Assembly (NCBI GenBank): GCA_019090405.1
Contig: JAHRVZ010000059.1
Location: forward strand, 1 to 19,296
Direction of reading: 5' to 3'
DNA: 19,296 bases
Source: Paracoccaceae bacterium
Lineage (GTDB): Bacteria > Pseudomonadota > Alphaproteobacteria > Rhodobacterales > Rhodobacteraceae
The first letter of the stretch is position 1; each line of letters opens with the position of its first letter. Under the pieces are notes generated by a model. It did not search any database, was not told the DNA's origin, and saw nothing but the letters and a program-made list of their open reading frames with translations. A program made the position numbers and the translations under genes. Shown piece by piece: positions 7,628-15,027 of the stretch.

Positions 7628-8422
7628 TCAGCGCCCCTTGAACACCGGGTCACGTTTTTCGTTGAATGCGGCCATGCCCTCGATGCGGTCTTCGGACAGG
7701 ATCAGCCGGTGATAGGCCTCAAGCGCAAAGCGGTGCGAAGTCTTGCGGTCCACATCACGGGCAACCGCCATCGCCTTTTTGGCCTGTTTCACCGATAGCG
7801 GCGCGTTGGCGCAGATTGCCTCGGCCACTTCGATCACCTCTGACATCAAATTGCCCTCGGCGCAGATCTTGTTGACCAGCCCCCACTCCAAAGCCTTTTC
7901 CGCATCAATTGGACGCGCCGCCAGCACCATTTCGTTGGCGCGGCGTTCGCCGATGACATTGGGCAGGACCGACACGCCCCCTGCCCCCGGCATGATGCCA
8001 CGGCTGACCTCGGTAATGGCAAATCGCGCGTGCGGAGCGCAATAGGTGAAATCGCAGCTAAGGGTCATTTCCAGACCACCGGCAAAGGCCACCCCGTTCA
8101 CCGCACAAATGATCGGCACCGGACAATCGGCCATCGAAAAGATCGCCCGCTGCCCGTCAAGGTGCTGATCGAACCACTGTTCGTCATTCATGGTATTGCG
8201 CTGTTTCAGGTCTCCGCCGGAACAGAACGCCTTGTCGCCTGTGCCGGTCAGAATGACACAGCGCACATCGCCCGGACGCTGAACCATGGGCGCGAACACG
8301 TCGCCCAGTTCGCGCATCATGGTGGTGTTCATGGCGTTATAAACTTCGGGCCGGTTAAAGGTCACGATCATCAGACCGTTGTCACGTTTTTCGACCAGTA
8401 TGGTTTCAAATTCTTGTGTCAT
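7628..8422 (-). CDS. Enoyl-CoA hydratase/isomerase (crotonase) family protein
   Basis: A 264-aa crotonase. The start at 8422 (MTQEFETIL) has GGAG five bases upstream; the frame stays open further up but would run into the preceding gene. Oxyanion-hole segments are AFCSGGDL (65-72) and AVNGVAFAGGLE (107-118). Both glutamates of the classical hydratase are at the expected places: E118 in GGLE and E138 in FAITEVSRG, followed by MPGAGG. It should therefore add water across a 2-enoyl-CoA (established for the family). It starts 22 bp after the acyl-CoA dehydrogenase stop, so the two genes form one transcript doing consecutive steps: dehydrogenation, then hydration. If the lyase of the cluster acts next, a methylglutaconyl-CoA-hydratase-like role is possible, but sequence alone cannot separate this from other hydratases. 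Confidence 0.93.
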   Translation of the reverse strand: MTQEFETILVEKRDNGLMIVTFNRPEVYNAMNTTMMRELGDVFAPMVQRPGDVRCVILTGTGDKAFCSGGDLKQRNTMNDEQWFDQHLDGQRAIFSMADCPVPIICAVNGVAFAGGLEMTLSCDFTYCAPHARFAITEVSRGIMPGAGGVSVLPNVIGERRANEMVLAARPIDAEKALEWGLVNKICAEGNLMSEVIEVAEAICANAPLSVKQAKKAMAVARDVDRKTSHRFALEAYHRLILSEDRIEGMAAFNEKRDPVFKGR

Positions 8423-8444
8423 GGGGACTCCGTTCGCAATTGGA

Positions 8445-9632
8445 CTAGTAAGATTTGGGCATGCCCAGCTTGTGCTGACCAATAAAGGCAAGAATCAGGT
8501 TGGTCGAAATCGGCGCAGTCCGGAAATGGCGTACCTCGCGCCAGATGCGTTCAACGTCAAATTCGCGCGCAACACCAAAACCACCATAGGTTTGCATGCA
8601 GACATCTGCGGCCTCCCATGCGGATTCAGCCGCCAGATGTTTGGAGGCGTTCACCTCATAGCCACATGGAATGCCCGCATCCAGCATCGCCGCCGCCCGT
8701 CGGCACATCAGATCGGCAGCGTCCAGTTCGGCGTAAGCATTGGCAATGGGAAACTGGATACCCTGATTCTTGGCGATGGGACCGCCAAAAACGATGCGCT
8801 CATTGGCGTAATCCACCGCCTTTTTCATCAGCCAGTTCCCCGCCCCGATGATCAGCCCACCCGCAAGCGTGCGTTCGGCGTTCATGCTGGACAGGATATA
8901 GGAGAACCCTTCGCCCTCTTCGCCGATCAAATCCTCGGCCGGAATAACAGCGTCGTTAAAGAACACTTCGTAGGTCAGGTGATTGGTCATGATGTCGATC
9001 GGCTTGATCTCGATTGTGCCATCCGCAAGACCCTTTTTGATGTCCAGCAGAAACACCGACAGCCCGTGCTTACGATGCTTCATCTCGTCAATCGGCGTCG
9101 TGCGCGCCAAAAGCAACATCAGGTCCGAATGTGCCACCCGAGAAGTCCATATTTTCTGACCGTTTATCAGGTACTTATCCCCATGTCGCACGGCCCGGGT
9201 CTTTAGTTTCAATGTCTCTGATCCGGCCCCGGGTTCGGTCACGCCAAAGGCTTGCAAGCGCAGTTCTCCGGTGGCAATCTTGGGCAGATAGCGTTGCTTT
9301 TGATCCTCATTACCGTGTTTCAGAACCGTGCCCATCGTGTACATCTGCGCAATGCAGGCTCCGGCATTGCAGCCCTCTTCGTGCACCGTCTGAAGCGTCA
9401 CCTGAGCCGCCCGGAACGGCAGGCCAAGCCCGCCATATTCTTCGGGGATCAGCGACGACAGATAGCCTCCGTCGCTCATCGCTTTGACGAAGGCATCCGG
9501 ATAGGCCTCTTGCTTGTCCAGATCGCGCCAGTAGGTGGCGGGGAAATCGGCGCACAGCTTGCGCACGCCCTCGCGCACTTCCGGAAAGTCATTGCCGATG
9601 CTCATCTGAAAGTCATCAATGCTCAGATCCAT
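8445..9632 (-). CDS. Acyl-CoA dehydrogenase family protein
   Basis: A 395-aa FAD enzyme with all three acyl-CoA dehydrogenase regions: N-terminal helices (IPEEYGGLGLPF 62-73), the beta domain with FAD-contact VTEPGAGSET (131-140) and KIWTS (160-164), and the C-terminal helical domain (FGGPIAKNQ 282-290; QTYGGFGVAREFDVERIWREVR 347-368). The start ATG at 9632 has AAGGA about 9 bp upstream. The C-terminal 'YEGT' position that carries the catalytic Glu in short- and medium-chain enzymes reads RTAPISTN (371-378). A Glu is available at E253 (SSMNAERTLAGG), the helix-G position used by isovaleryl-CoA dehydrogenase, so the base has probably moved rather than been lost. Expected reaction: acyl-CoA to 2-enoyl-CoA, feeding the hydratase gene 22 bp downstream. 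Controlled by the operator at 9713-9724 (inference). Confidence 0.92.
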   Translation of the reverse strand: MDLSIDDFQMSIGNDFPEVREGVRKLCADFPATYWRDLDKQEAYPDAFVKAMSDGGYLSSLIPEEYGGLGLPFRAAQVTLQTVHEEGCNAGACIAQMYTMGTVLKHGNEDQKQRYLPKIATGELRLQAFGVTEPGAGSETLKLKTRAVRHGDKYLINGQKIWTSRVAHSDLMLLLARTTPIDEMKHRKHGLSVFLLDIKKGLADGTIEIKPIDIMTNHLTYEVFFNDAVIPAEDLIGEEGEGFSYILSSMNAERTLAGGLIIGAGNWLMKKAVDYANERIVFGGPIAKNQGIQFPIANAYAELDAADLMCRRAAAMLDAGIPCGYEVNASKHLAAESAWEAADVCMQTYGGFGVAREFDVERIWREVRHFRTAPISTNLILAFIGQHKLGMPKSY

Positions 9633-9693
9633 TGGGGTCGTCCTTTTTATTGGTATTCTCAGTTGTTTTTCAGGCTTACCAGCAGGCTACAAG

Positions 9694-9724
9694 ACTATAC
9701 CGGCCGAAACAATGAAACGTTTCA
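9694..9724 (-). promoter_or_regulatory. Promoter with LacI-type operator, site 2, upstream of the acyl-CoA dehydrogenase gene
   Basis: The exact 12-bp palindrome TGAAACGTTTCA is at 9713-9724. On the minus strand TATAGT (9699-9694) is a good -10, five of six matches. The operator covers where the -35 would lie, and no good -35 hexamer is visible there otherwise. The downstream gene starts at 9632, about 60 bp from the -10. The lyase gene of the upstream operon ends at 9768, so this 135-bp gap is a true promoter gap. Confidence 0.7.
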
Positions 9725-9767
9725 CGGAGGGGCTGTATGACGCAGTTTCCCAGGCATATTACCCGTT

Positions 9768-10721
9768 TCAGGCGCGGAACCGGTCCAGCCCGCCGGAATG
9801 CAGAACCCGCGACATGAGGGGCGTGCCGATGATCTCTTCGGCCTTGGTTGCGGCGACAATCAGTTTTTCAAGGTCCAGACCGGTTTCGATGCCCATTTCA
9901 TGGCACATGAAAACCGAATCCTCGGTGGCAATATTGCCAGCCGCGCGCGTATCGCCAAAGCCGCCGAACGGACAGCCGCCAAGCCCACCAATGGCGCTGT
10001 CAAACAGGTCAACACCCATCTGAAGCGCTGCATACAGGTTGGCAATACCCAGCCCGCGCGTGTCGTGAAAATGCATGGCGATCCGGGTTTCCGGCAGCAG
10101 ATTTCGCAACCCGTCGATCATTCGTTTTACGGCCTCGGGGTTGGCCCAACCCATGGTATCCGCAATGCTGAGCGTCGGCACTTTGGTCCCGGTCTCCTCG
10201 CACAGCTGCATCATTCCACGCACCACATCCAGCACCTGAGATAGCGGAATTTCGCCCTGAAAATTACAACCAAATGCGGTGGTGATCCCGACGGTCTCGA
10301 CCTCATAGCCGTGCTGTCGGTACAGTGCGATCCAACTTTTCTGACGCTTGGCCATTTCCGCCATCGAGCAATTGTTGTTGCGCCGACAAAACGCATCCGA
10401 CGTATAATACAGCAGCATCGGGTTGATATGCGCGTCTTGCGCGGCAAGGGCGTTCAGAAAGCCCTTTTCGTTCAGCCACATGGTCGAATATTCGACACCG
10501 GGCTGGCGTTTGATACGGGTAAACAATTCGCCGGTATCGGCCATTTGCGGCACATATTTCGGGCTGACAAACGACCCGACCATGATACGCTTTAGTCCGG
10601 TTTCACCAAGCAAATCAATCAGTTCGGCGCGCTGCTCAATTGGGTGGATGGTTTTCTCGATCTGGAACCCCTCGCGCGGGCCTTCCTCGCGGAATTCGAC
10701 AAATTTCGGAAAGTCAGACAT
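9768..10721 (-). CDS. HMG-CoA lyase-like (DRE-TIM metallolyase) enzyme, divergent
   Basis: A 317-aa protein; the start at 10721 (MSDFPKF) has AAGGGG about 9 bp upstream and is preferred to an upstream in-frame ATG. It belongs to the HMG-CoA lyase branch: EEGPREGFQIE near the N terminus (12-22), VGSFVSPKYVPQM (48-60), MHFHDTRGLG (216-225, metal-binding H217 and H219), GGLGGCPF (245-252, catalytic C250) and GNIATED (262-268). Two differences stand out. The metal-ligand Asp of the usual RDGLQ is Glu17 here (REGFQ). The segment from C250 to N263 is four residues longer than in the human enzyme (C266 to N275). Likely activity is retro-Claisen/aldol cleavage of a 3-hydroxyacyl-CoA to acetyl-CoA and a 3-oxoacid, perhaps not HMG-CoA itself. 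It is last in the TRAP operon, 48 bp after DctM. Confidence 0.85.
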   Translation of the reverse strand: MSDFPKFVEFREEGPREGFQIEKTIHPIEQRAELIDLLGETGLKRIMVGSFVSPKYVPQMADTGELFTRIKRQPGVEYSTMWLNEKGFLNALAAQDAHINPMLLYYTSDAFCRRNNNCSMAEMAKRQKSWIALYRQHGYEVETVGITTAFGCNFQGEIPLSQVLDVVRGMMQLCEETGTKVPTLSIADTMGWANPEAVKRMIDGLRNLLPETRIAMHFHDTRGLGIANLYAALQMGVDLFDSAIGGLGGCPFGGFGDTRAAGNIATEDSVFMCHEMGIETGLDLEKLIVAATKAEEIIGTPLMSRVLHSGGLDRFRA

Positions 10722-10769
10722 GTTGTATCGCCCCTTTTTGGCAGAGTTCACCGAATCTTTAAGGTTTTC

Positions 10770-12056
10770 CTATCGAATGCCCTCGTAGAACAACGAAGGA
10801 AACCACAATGAGATATCCGGCACATATGTTATCAGTCCGACAAGCAGCGCCATCAAACCGATGAAAGGTAAAATTCCGCGTACAATTTCGCCGATTCCGG
10901 CGTCGGTGATTGACGACAGCACATAAAGGTTCAGACCGACAGGTGGCGTGATCAGCGCCAGTTCCATGTTGACTGTCATGATGATGCCGAAATGGATCGG
11001 ATTGATCCCAAGCGGCCCCAGCAGGGGCAGCAACAGCGGCAGCGTAATCAACAAAACCGAAGCAACCTCAAGGAACATACCAAGCACCAGCAGCAAAACG
11101 TTGATGACCAACAGGAACTGCCAGCTTTTCAGGTCCTGCTCGATCGCAAAATCAATCAACAGTTCCGGTGCGCCGGATTCTGTCACCCAATGGCCAAAGA
11201 CCAGCGCAGTTGCCACGATGATCATGATGCTGGCTGCGCTTTTCATGCCTTCGGCTGCAATGGCCAGGGTCTCGCGCAGCTCGCTTTGGCGATAGACGAA
11301 CACACTGAGCAGAAAGGCAATCAACGCAGACAGCGCGGCGGCCTCGGATATGGTGACGATCCCGGAATAGATGCCGCCCAGAATAACCACCGGCAGCGAA
11401 AGCGCAGGCAAGGCACGTAGGTTCTGCTGCAGGAACACCTGAAAACTCGGCCTTTCACGGCGCGGCAAATCCTTGCGCTTTGAGGTCACCATAATGTAGC
11501 CGGCAAACAGCCCGGCCTGCAAAAGCCCCGGAATGACGCCGGCCAGAAACAGCCGTTGCACCGACTCTTCGGCTATCAGCGCATATAGCAACAATGCCAG
11601 ACTGGGCGGAATCAGAATGCCCAGCGTACCAGACGCGCCGACCACTCCAAGCGCCAGTGGTCGCGGATAGCCGCGTTTGACCATCTCGGGGATCAGGATG
11701 GTGCCCATGGCCAGCGCGGTGGCCACGGATGACCCCGAAATCGCCGCGAATACCGTACAGGCGGCAACACAGACCACCCCTAAACCCCCAGGCAACCAAC
11801 CGGCCCAGACATCGGCCACATCAATCAACACCCGCGCAATTCCGCCGCGCTGCATAAAGGCCGCAGCCAGAACAAAGAACGGGATCGCCATCAAAAGCTG
11901 TGAATTAAGATTGTCGAGGATCTGCGAAGCAAAGCCGATCAACGGTTTGCCATCAATGATGAAACTCACCATCGCCGTGCTGCCCAGCACAAGATAGATA
12001 GGCACGCCCAGCGCCAGCAGGACAAAGAACAGGGCCAGGAAAAGAGTTATGGTCAA
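10770..12056 (-). CDS. TRAP transporter large permease, DctM-type (system 1)
   Basis: A 428-aa, very hydrophobic multi-span protein. I set the start at a TTG (12056-12054). From there the protein begins LTITLFLALFFVLLALGVPI, which matches the normal N terminus of DctM proteins, and the length becomes typical. Farther upstream the frame remains open but would only add 44 non-hydrophobic residues overlapping DctQ. Family features include ILDNLNSQLLMAIPFFVLAAAFMQRGG, AAISGSSVATALAMGTILIPEM, GTLGILIPPSLALLLY and MTVNMELALITPPVGLNLYV. DctM forms the sodium-coupled transport channel with DctQ in the inner membrane. It lies 31 bp after DctQ and 48 bp before the lyase gene, tying transport to catabolism in one transcript. 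Confidence 0.93.
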   Translation of the reverse strand: MTITLFLALFFVLLALGVPIYLVLGSTAMVSFIIDGKPLIGFASQILDNLNSQLLMAIPFFVLAAAFMQRGGIARVLIDVADVWAGWLPGGLGVVCVAACTVFAAISGSSVATALAMGTILIPEMVKRGYPRPLALGVVGASGTLGILIPPSLALLLYALIAEESVQRLFLAGVIPGLLQAGLFAGYIMVTSKRKDLPRRERPSFQVFLQQNLRALPALSLPVVILGGIYSGIVTISEAAALSALIAFLLSVFVYRQSELRETLAIAAEGMKSAASIMIIVATALVFGHWVTESGAPELLIDFAIEQDLKSWQFLLVINVLLLVLGMFLEVASVLLITLPLLLPLLGPLGINPIHFGIIMTVNMELALITPPVGLNLYVLSSITDAGIGEIVRGILPFIGLMALLVGLITYVPDISLWFPSLFYEGIR

Positions 12057-12087
12057 GGTGTCAGGTCCGGTTATCTGGCGGGGCTGA

Positions 12088-12600
12088 TCAGCTTTCGGCT
12101 TCGAAGCGGCTGAGAAGTCCTGGCGTGAATTGGAAGCAAAGCAAGAATAGTTTGAGAAGATAGCGCAAAACAACCAGCCCAAACCCAACGGGCAGACTCG
12201 TATAGAAAATCCAAAGCGGCATCCGCAGCGTACCGACGCTTAGATCTCCATATTCCCAGGCCTCATAGGCACCCAGATAGGAAAAATAGAACAGGGTCGC
12301 GCTAAAGGCGAGGCCGATCAGGCAATGCACGATCTCGGCCAGACGACGCCCTGTCAGCGGCAGCATCTGGACAATCAGGTCAGCCCGGACTTGCCGCCCT
12401 TCCTGGGTCAGGGTGCTGGAGGCAATAAACAGTGCCCAAAGCACAATATACACGACCACTTCTTCGGAAAATCCCGTGACCCATTCTGGGTTGGCTATCC
12501 GGGCGAACATGTCAAAAAGAGACATCCCCAACGCAGAAAGCAGTAGCAAACCGACGATTGTGTTTTCGGTGGCGTTCCAGATTTTCAGCAGGCGTTTCAT
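12088..12600 (-). CDS. TRAP transporter small permease, DctQ-type (system 1)
   Basis: A 170-aa membrane protein when started at the ATG at 12600 (MKRLLKIWNATENTIVGLLL). A TTG at 12621 would add seven residues and has a GGGGTGG about 12 bp upstream, so the exact start is uncertain. Four hydrophobic segments are visible, around IVGLLLLSALGMSLFDMFARI, VVVYIVLWALFIASS, CLIGLAFSATLFYFSYLGAYEA and WIFYTSLPVGFGLVVLRYLL, with the family's TQEGRQVRADLIVQMLP between the second and third. It starts 67 bp after DctP and ends 31 bp before DctM, the standard P-Q-M order. It pairs with DctM to make the membrane part of the transporter. Confidence 0.9.
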   Translation of the reverse strand: MKRLLKIWNATENTIVGLLLLSALGMSLFDMFARIANPEWVTGFSEEVVVYIVLWALFIASSTLTQEGRQVRADLIVQMLPLTGRRLAEIVHCLIGLAFSATLFYFSYLGAYEAWEYGDLSVGTLRMPLWIFYTSLPVGFGLVVLRYLLKLFLLCFQFTPGLLSRFEAES

Positions 12601-12667
12601 GCGTCGAATGCGGGGCGGCAATTGATTTGCGCCACCCCGAAAAAGATACTATTTGCCATTGGTTTCC

Positions 12668-13693
12668 CTACTGCCCGTAGGCTGCGTTAAGGGCTTTGAC
12701 AAAATCAGCATCCATTTTCATTTCCGCCACCAGATTTTCCTGGTCTTCCATCATCTTGGCGCGCCACATTGCCAGGGATTCCGCCGTTGGCTGCACCGAG
12801 GTTACGCCATGTTCCGCCAAAGTCTCGCGGGCCTTGGTCTGAGAGGCCAGTGCCGCAGTGCGAGCGTCACCGATGGTATCACGCCATGCGCCAACCACAA
12901 TCTCGCGCTGCTCGGCTGACATTTTGTCCCAAAAGGCATTGCTGATCAGCGGAACGTAAGCTGCGTAGAACGCGTTGTCGTTGAACTCGTACTTGATGCC
13001 GGCGTCCCATAATTTCGCGCTGACAACGCTTTCGGCACTGCTCAGGAAACCATCGACCGTGCCCTGGCTCAGCGCCAGCGGCAGATCACTGAACGGCACA
13101 CGCACTGTTGTCGCCCCTAGCGCTGCTGCCTGCGCGGCAACCAGACTGCCACCGGGCACACGCATTTTCATGCCATCAATGTCTTCGTGGACAGCAATTT
13201 CCTTGTTGACCGAAAAGTAGCTAGTCCCCCCCAAAACAAGCCAGTCACCCAGAACGTGGGAATTTGTCTTGGCTTCGATTCTGGGATTGGCCCAGGGGGC
13301 AACGGTACTGTCCAGCACCCCAAGCGCGGTTTCCATTTCAAGACCATAGGACACGGGCAACATCGCCGAGGTCGCCTCGGGCACCATTCCGCCCAGGAAC
13401 CAGAAACCAGGTGCAGCCATGTCGATGCCACCCTGACGCAAAGCCTTGGCAACATCACGGTCCTTGAAAAGCTGGGCAGACCCGTAAATTTTGACCTCTA
13501 TTTGACCATCCGCCCGCTCGCCAAGAACCTCGACGAATTTTTCCATCGCCTTGTTCCGCGCATGGGCCGGACCGGTATCAAGAGAAATGCGCATCTCAAG
13601 CGGTTCTGCCCATGATATGGCAGATGTGGAGACTGTCGCCATCAAGGCTACAGCCGCCGCAGACAGAAGTTTAACGGGTAGTTTACTAAACAT
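12668..13693 (-). CDS. TRAP transporter periplasmic solute-binding protein, DctP-type (system 1)
   Basis: A 341-aa protein with a Sec signal peptide (LPVKLLSAAAVALMATVSTSA, likely cleavage after ISWA near residue 29). A strong GGGAGGG lies about 5 bp before the ATG at 13693. Binding-protein motifs include GQIEVKIYGSAQLFKD, IDGMKMRVPGG with the conserved carboxylate-binding Arg, and PFSDLPLALSQGTVDGFLSS. It captures an organic acid in the periplasm and delivers it to DctQM. It is the first gene of the dctPQM-lyase operon and sits just downstream of operator site 3. Its sequence clearly differs from the second DctP in the window (15248-16246), so the two systems probably carry different acids. 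The substrate cannot be read from sequence. Confidence 0.93.
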   Translation of the reverse strand: MFSKLPVKLLSAAAVALMATVSTSAISWAEPLEMRISLDTGPAHARNKAMEKFVEVLGERADGQIEVKIYGSAQLFKDRDVAKALRQGGIDMAAPGFWFLGGMVPEATSAMLPVSYGLEMETALGVLDSTVAPWANPRIEAKTNSHVLGDWLVLGGTSYFSVNKEIAVHEDIDGMKMRVPGGSLVAAQAAALGATTVRVPFSDLPLALSQGTVDGFLSSAESVVSAKLWDAGIKYEFNDNAFYAAYVPLISNAFWDKMSAEQREIVVGAWRDTIGDARTAALASQTKARETLAEHGVTSVQPTAESLAMWRAKMMEDQENLVAEMKMDADFVKALNAAYGQ

Positions 13694-13770
13694 TGGTCCC
13701 TCCCAGGTCCGTTTCTAACGCATTTCTTTATCGTTTCGAGAGGCCCTCAGCGAGACGCCTTCACAAGTAT

Positions 13771-13813
13771 TGAAACGTTTCATATTGGTAGCTGGCCAAT
13801 TCTTTTCTGTCAA
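13771..13813 (-). promoter_or_regulatory. Promoter with LacI-type operator, site 3, of the first TRAP operon
   Basis: TGAAACGTTTCA at 13771-13782 is the third exact copy of the palindrome, 77 bp upstream of DctP (start 13693). On the minus strand a perfect TTGACA (13813-13808) is followed after 17 bp by TACCAA (13790-13785), a poor -10. With that promoter the operator would lie at about +1. The -10 assignment is weak; the operator itself is secure by exact recurrence. Confidence 0.6.
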
Positions 13814-14070
13814 CCGGCCCCGAACTCCGGGCACCTGCAAAATTGGATTCCTGCCCCTTGAAGAAGTTATCGTGGGCGGACAAATAACGATTTATTAAGC
13901 CTGATGAATTGAACCCAGCTTATTGGTGTTCACTCAATCCGGAATATATCCCAGCCATTTTCAAGAGTTTGCGCATAATTTTAGTGGCTGCTACATGCTT
14001 AGCCGTTCGACGCTCAGCGGCTCTGTGCAACAAAGCCAACCAAGCTGGCCTACTATGAATGCGCTGGCAA
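13814..14070. other. Intergenic stretch without a recognisable gene; contains one hairpin
   Basis: With the promoter region to its left, this makes 377 bp without a gene between DctP and the deacetylase gene. It is visibly more AT-rich than its neighbours. I see short open frames but no start with a ribosome site and no known family. A hairpin at 14019-14037 reads on the minus strand GGCTTTG-TTGCA-CAGAGCC (7-bp stem with one G-U, 5-nt loop). It lies 34 bp after the deacetylase stop and has no U-run, so it is a poor intrinsic terminator. Its first ten bases, GGCTTTGTTG, resemble the terminal repeats of IS903-like elements, but no transposase is present. Confidence 0.5.
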
Positions 14071-14943
14071 TTATACGCAGAGATTTGCCCGAAAATGCTC
14101 GGCAATTGCCGTTCGTGTGGTGATCCACAAATGATCCTGTGCAGCACAGTGCTTCATGATTTTGTCTATCGCCCAGGCTGCGGCTGGGCGGCCATAGCAA
14201 TGCCCATGTGCAAAAACATCAAGAATGAGTGTTTCCGCAGGCTGATCGGCAATTTCATCAAGAGCTTGGAAAAACAGGTCTACAAACTGCAAAGGCGTAC
14301 GTCCGAAGCGCATTGCATGTGGTAGATCATTAAAGTCGATGGACATCGGTACAGCGACGATATCGCCTTCGGGATAGCGCTGTAGATACGGCAGATCATC
14401 GTCAAGCATATCACCATGCCAGAGGTATCCCTCATTCACGAGGCGGCGATGGGTATCGGAACCGGACGTGACGCGCGGACTAATCCACCCTTTGGGTCGT
14501 GATCCAGTGGCCTTTTCAATCAAATCCGTGGTCTCGCGGATCGACCTTGCATCCTGTTCTGCCGTAAGAGTTGGACTTATCAGGTTCTGGGCATAGGCAT
14601 GAGCGATCACTTCGTGCCCTGCATCAACCATCTGTTTAACATGATCGGGTTTGTGTTCTGCCACCATACCAGAGGTCAGGACGCTGGCGGCGATACCATT
14701 GCGTTCGGCAATGCCAAGCAAACGTTGCGCACCCGCCGTTGCGTTGTAGTTTCCATACGACTCTGCATTCGGGTCAAATACATTCCCCGCAAGAACATTT
14801 CCCATTGGACCCACACCGGATGTCGCATCCGGGGTCCACATTTCATAGGCGATGTTGAACACGACCGCGATGCGACGGTCACCGGGCCAAAGCATGTCAT
14901 CGGGTGCAGAAACTCTCTCAAAGGCAGTATCAGATGGCTTCAT
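14071..14943 (-). CDS. Polysaccharide deacetylase family protein, PuuE/allantoinase-like branch
   Basis: A 290-aa protein. The ATG at 14943 (MKPSDTAF) has AAAGG ten bases upstream; a GTG at 14973 in the same frame has none, so I use the ATG. It has the NodB/carbohydrate-esterase-4-like fold signature of the PuuE group: VVFNIAYEMW (27-36, Glu where metal-dependent members have Asp), GIAASVLTSGMVAE (83-96), GHEVIAHAYAQN (109-120), KGWISPRVTSGSDTHRRLVNEGY (151-173), DDDLPY (181-186) and FAHGHCYGRP (244-253). The usual second His of the HxxxH metal site is absent, as in PuuE-type proteins. These hydrolyse C-N bonds of ureides or related amides rather than chitin; the substrate here is unknown. 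There is no signal peptide, so it is cytoplasmic. It is divergent from the second TRAP operon, which may import its substrate. Confidence 0.85.
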   Translation of the reverse strand: MKPSDTAFERVSAPDDMLWPGDRRIAVVFNIAYEMWTPDATSGVGPMGNVLAGNVFDPNAESYGNYNATAGAQRLLGIAERNGIAASVLTSGMVAEHKPDHVKQMVDAGHEVIAHAYAQNLISPTLTAEQDARSIRETTDLIEKATGSRPKGWISPRVTSGSDTHRRLVNEGYLWHGDMLDDDLPYLQRYPEGDIVAVPMSIDFNDLPHAMRFGRTPLQFVDLFFQALDEIADQPAETLILDVFAHGHCYGRPAAAWAIDKIMKHCAAQDHLWITTRTAIAEHFRANLCV

Positions 14944-15027
14944 AAACAATGACCTTTCAGCGGTTTGCGGCACGGCGTTTCGTATCCGTAACGTCTGAAA
15001 CCGCCTGTGTGAATTTCATTTCTTGCA

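Noticed and set aside
12057..12188. Upstream extension of the first DctM by 44 residues
   Set aside because: The extra residues are polar, unlike any DctM N terminus, and overlap the DctQ coding region. The TTG at 12056 gives the normal family start.
13920..14147. Overlapping short open frames on both strands near the 3' end of the deacetylase gene
   Set aside because: No family resemblance and no ribosome sites, and they run into the deacetylase coding region, which is well supported.
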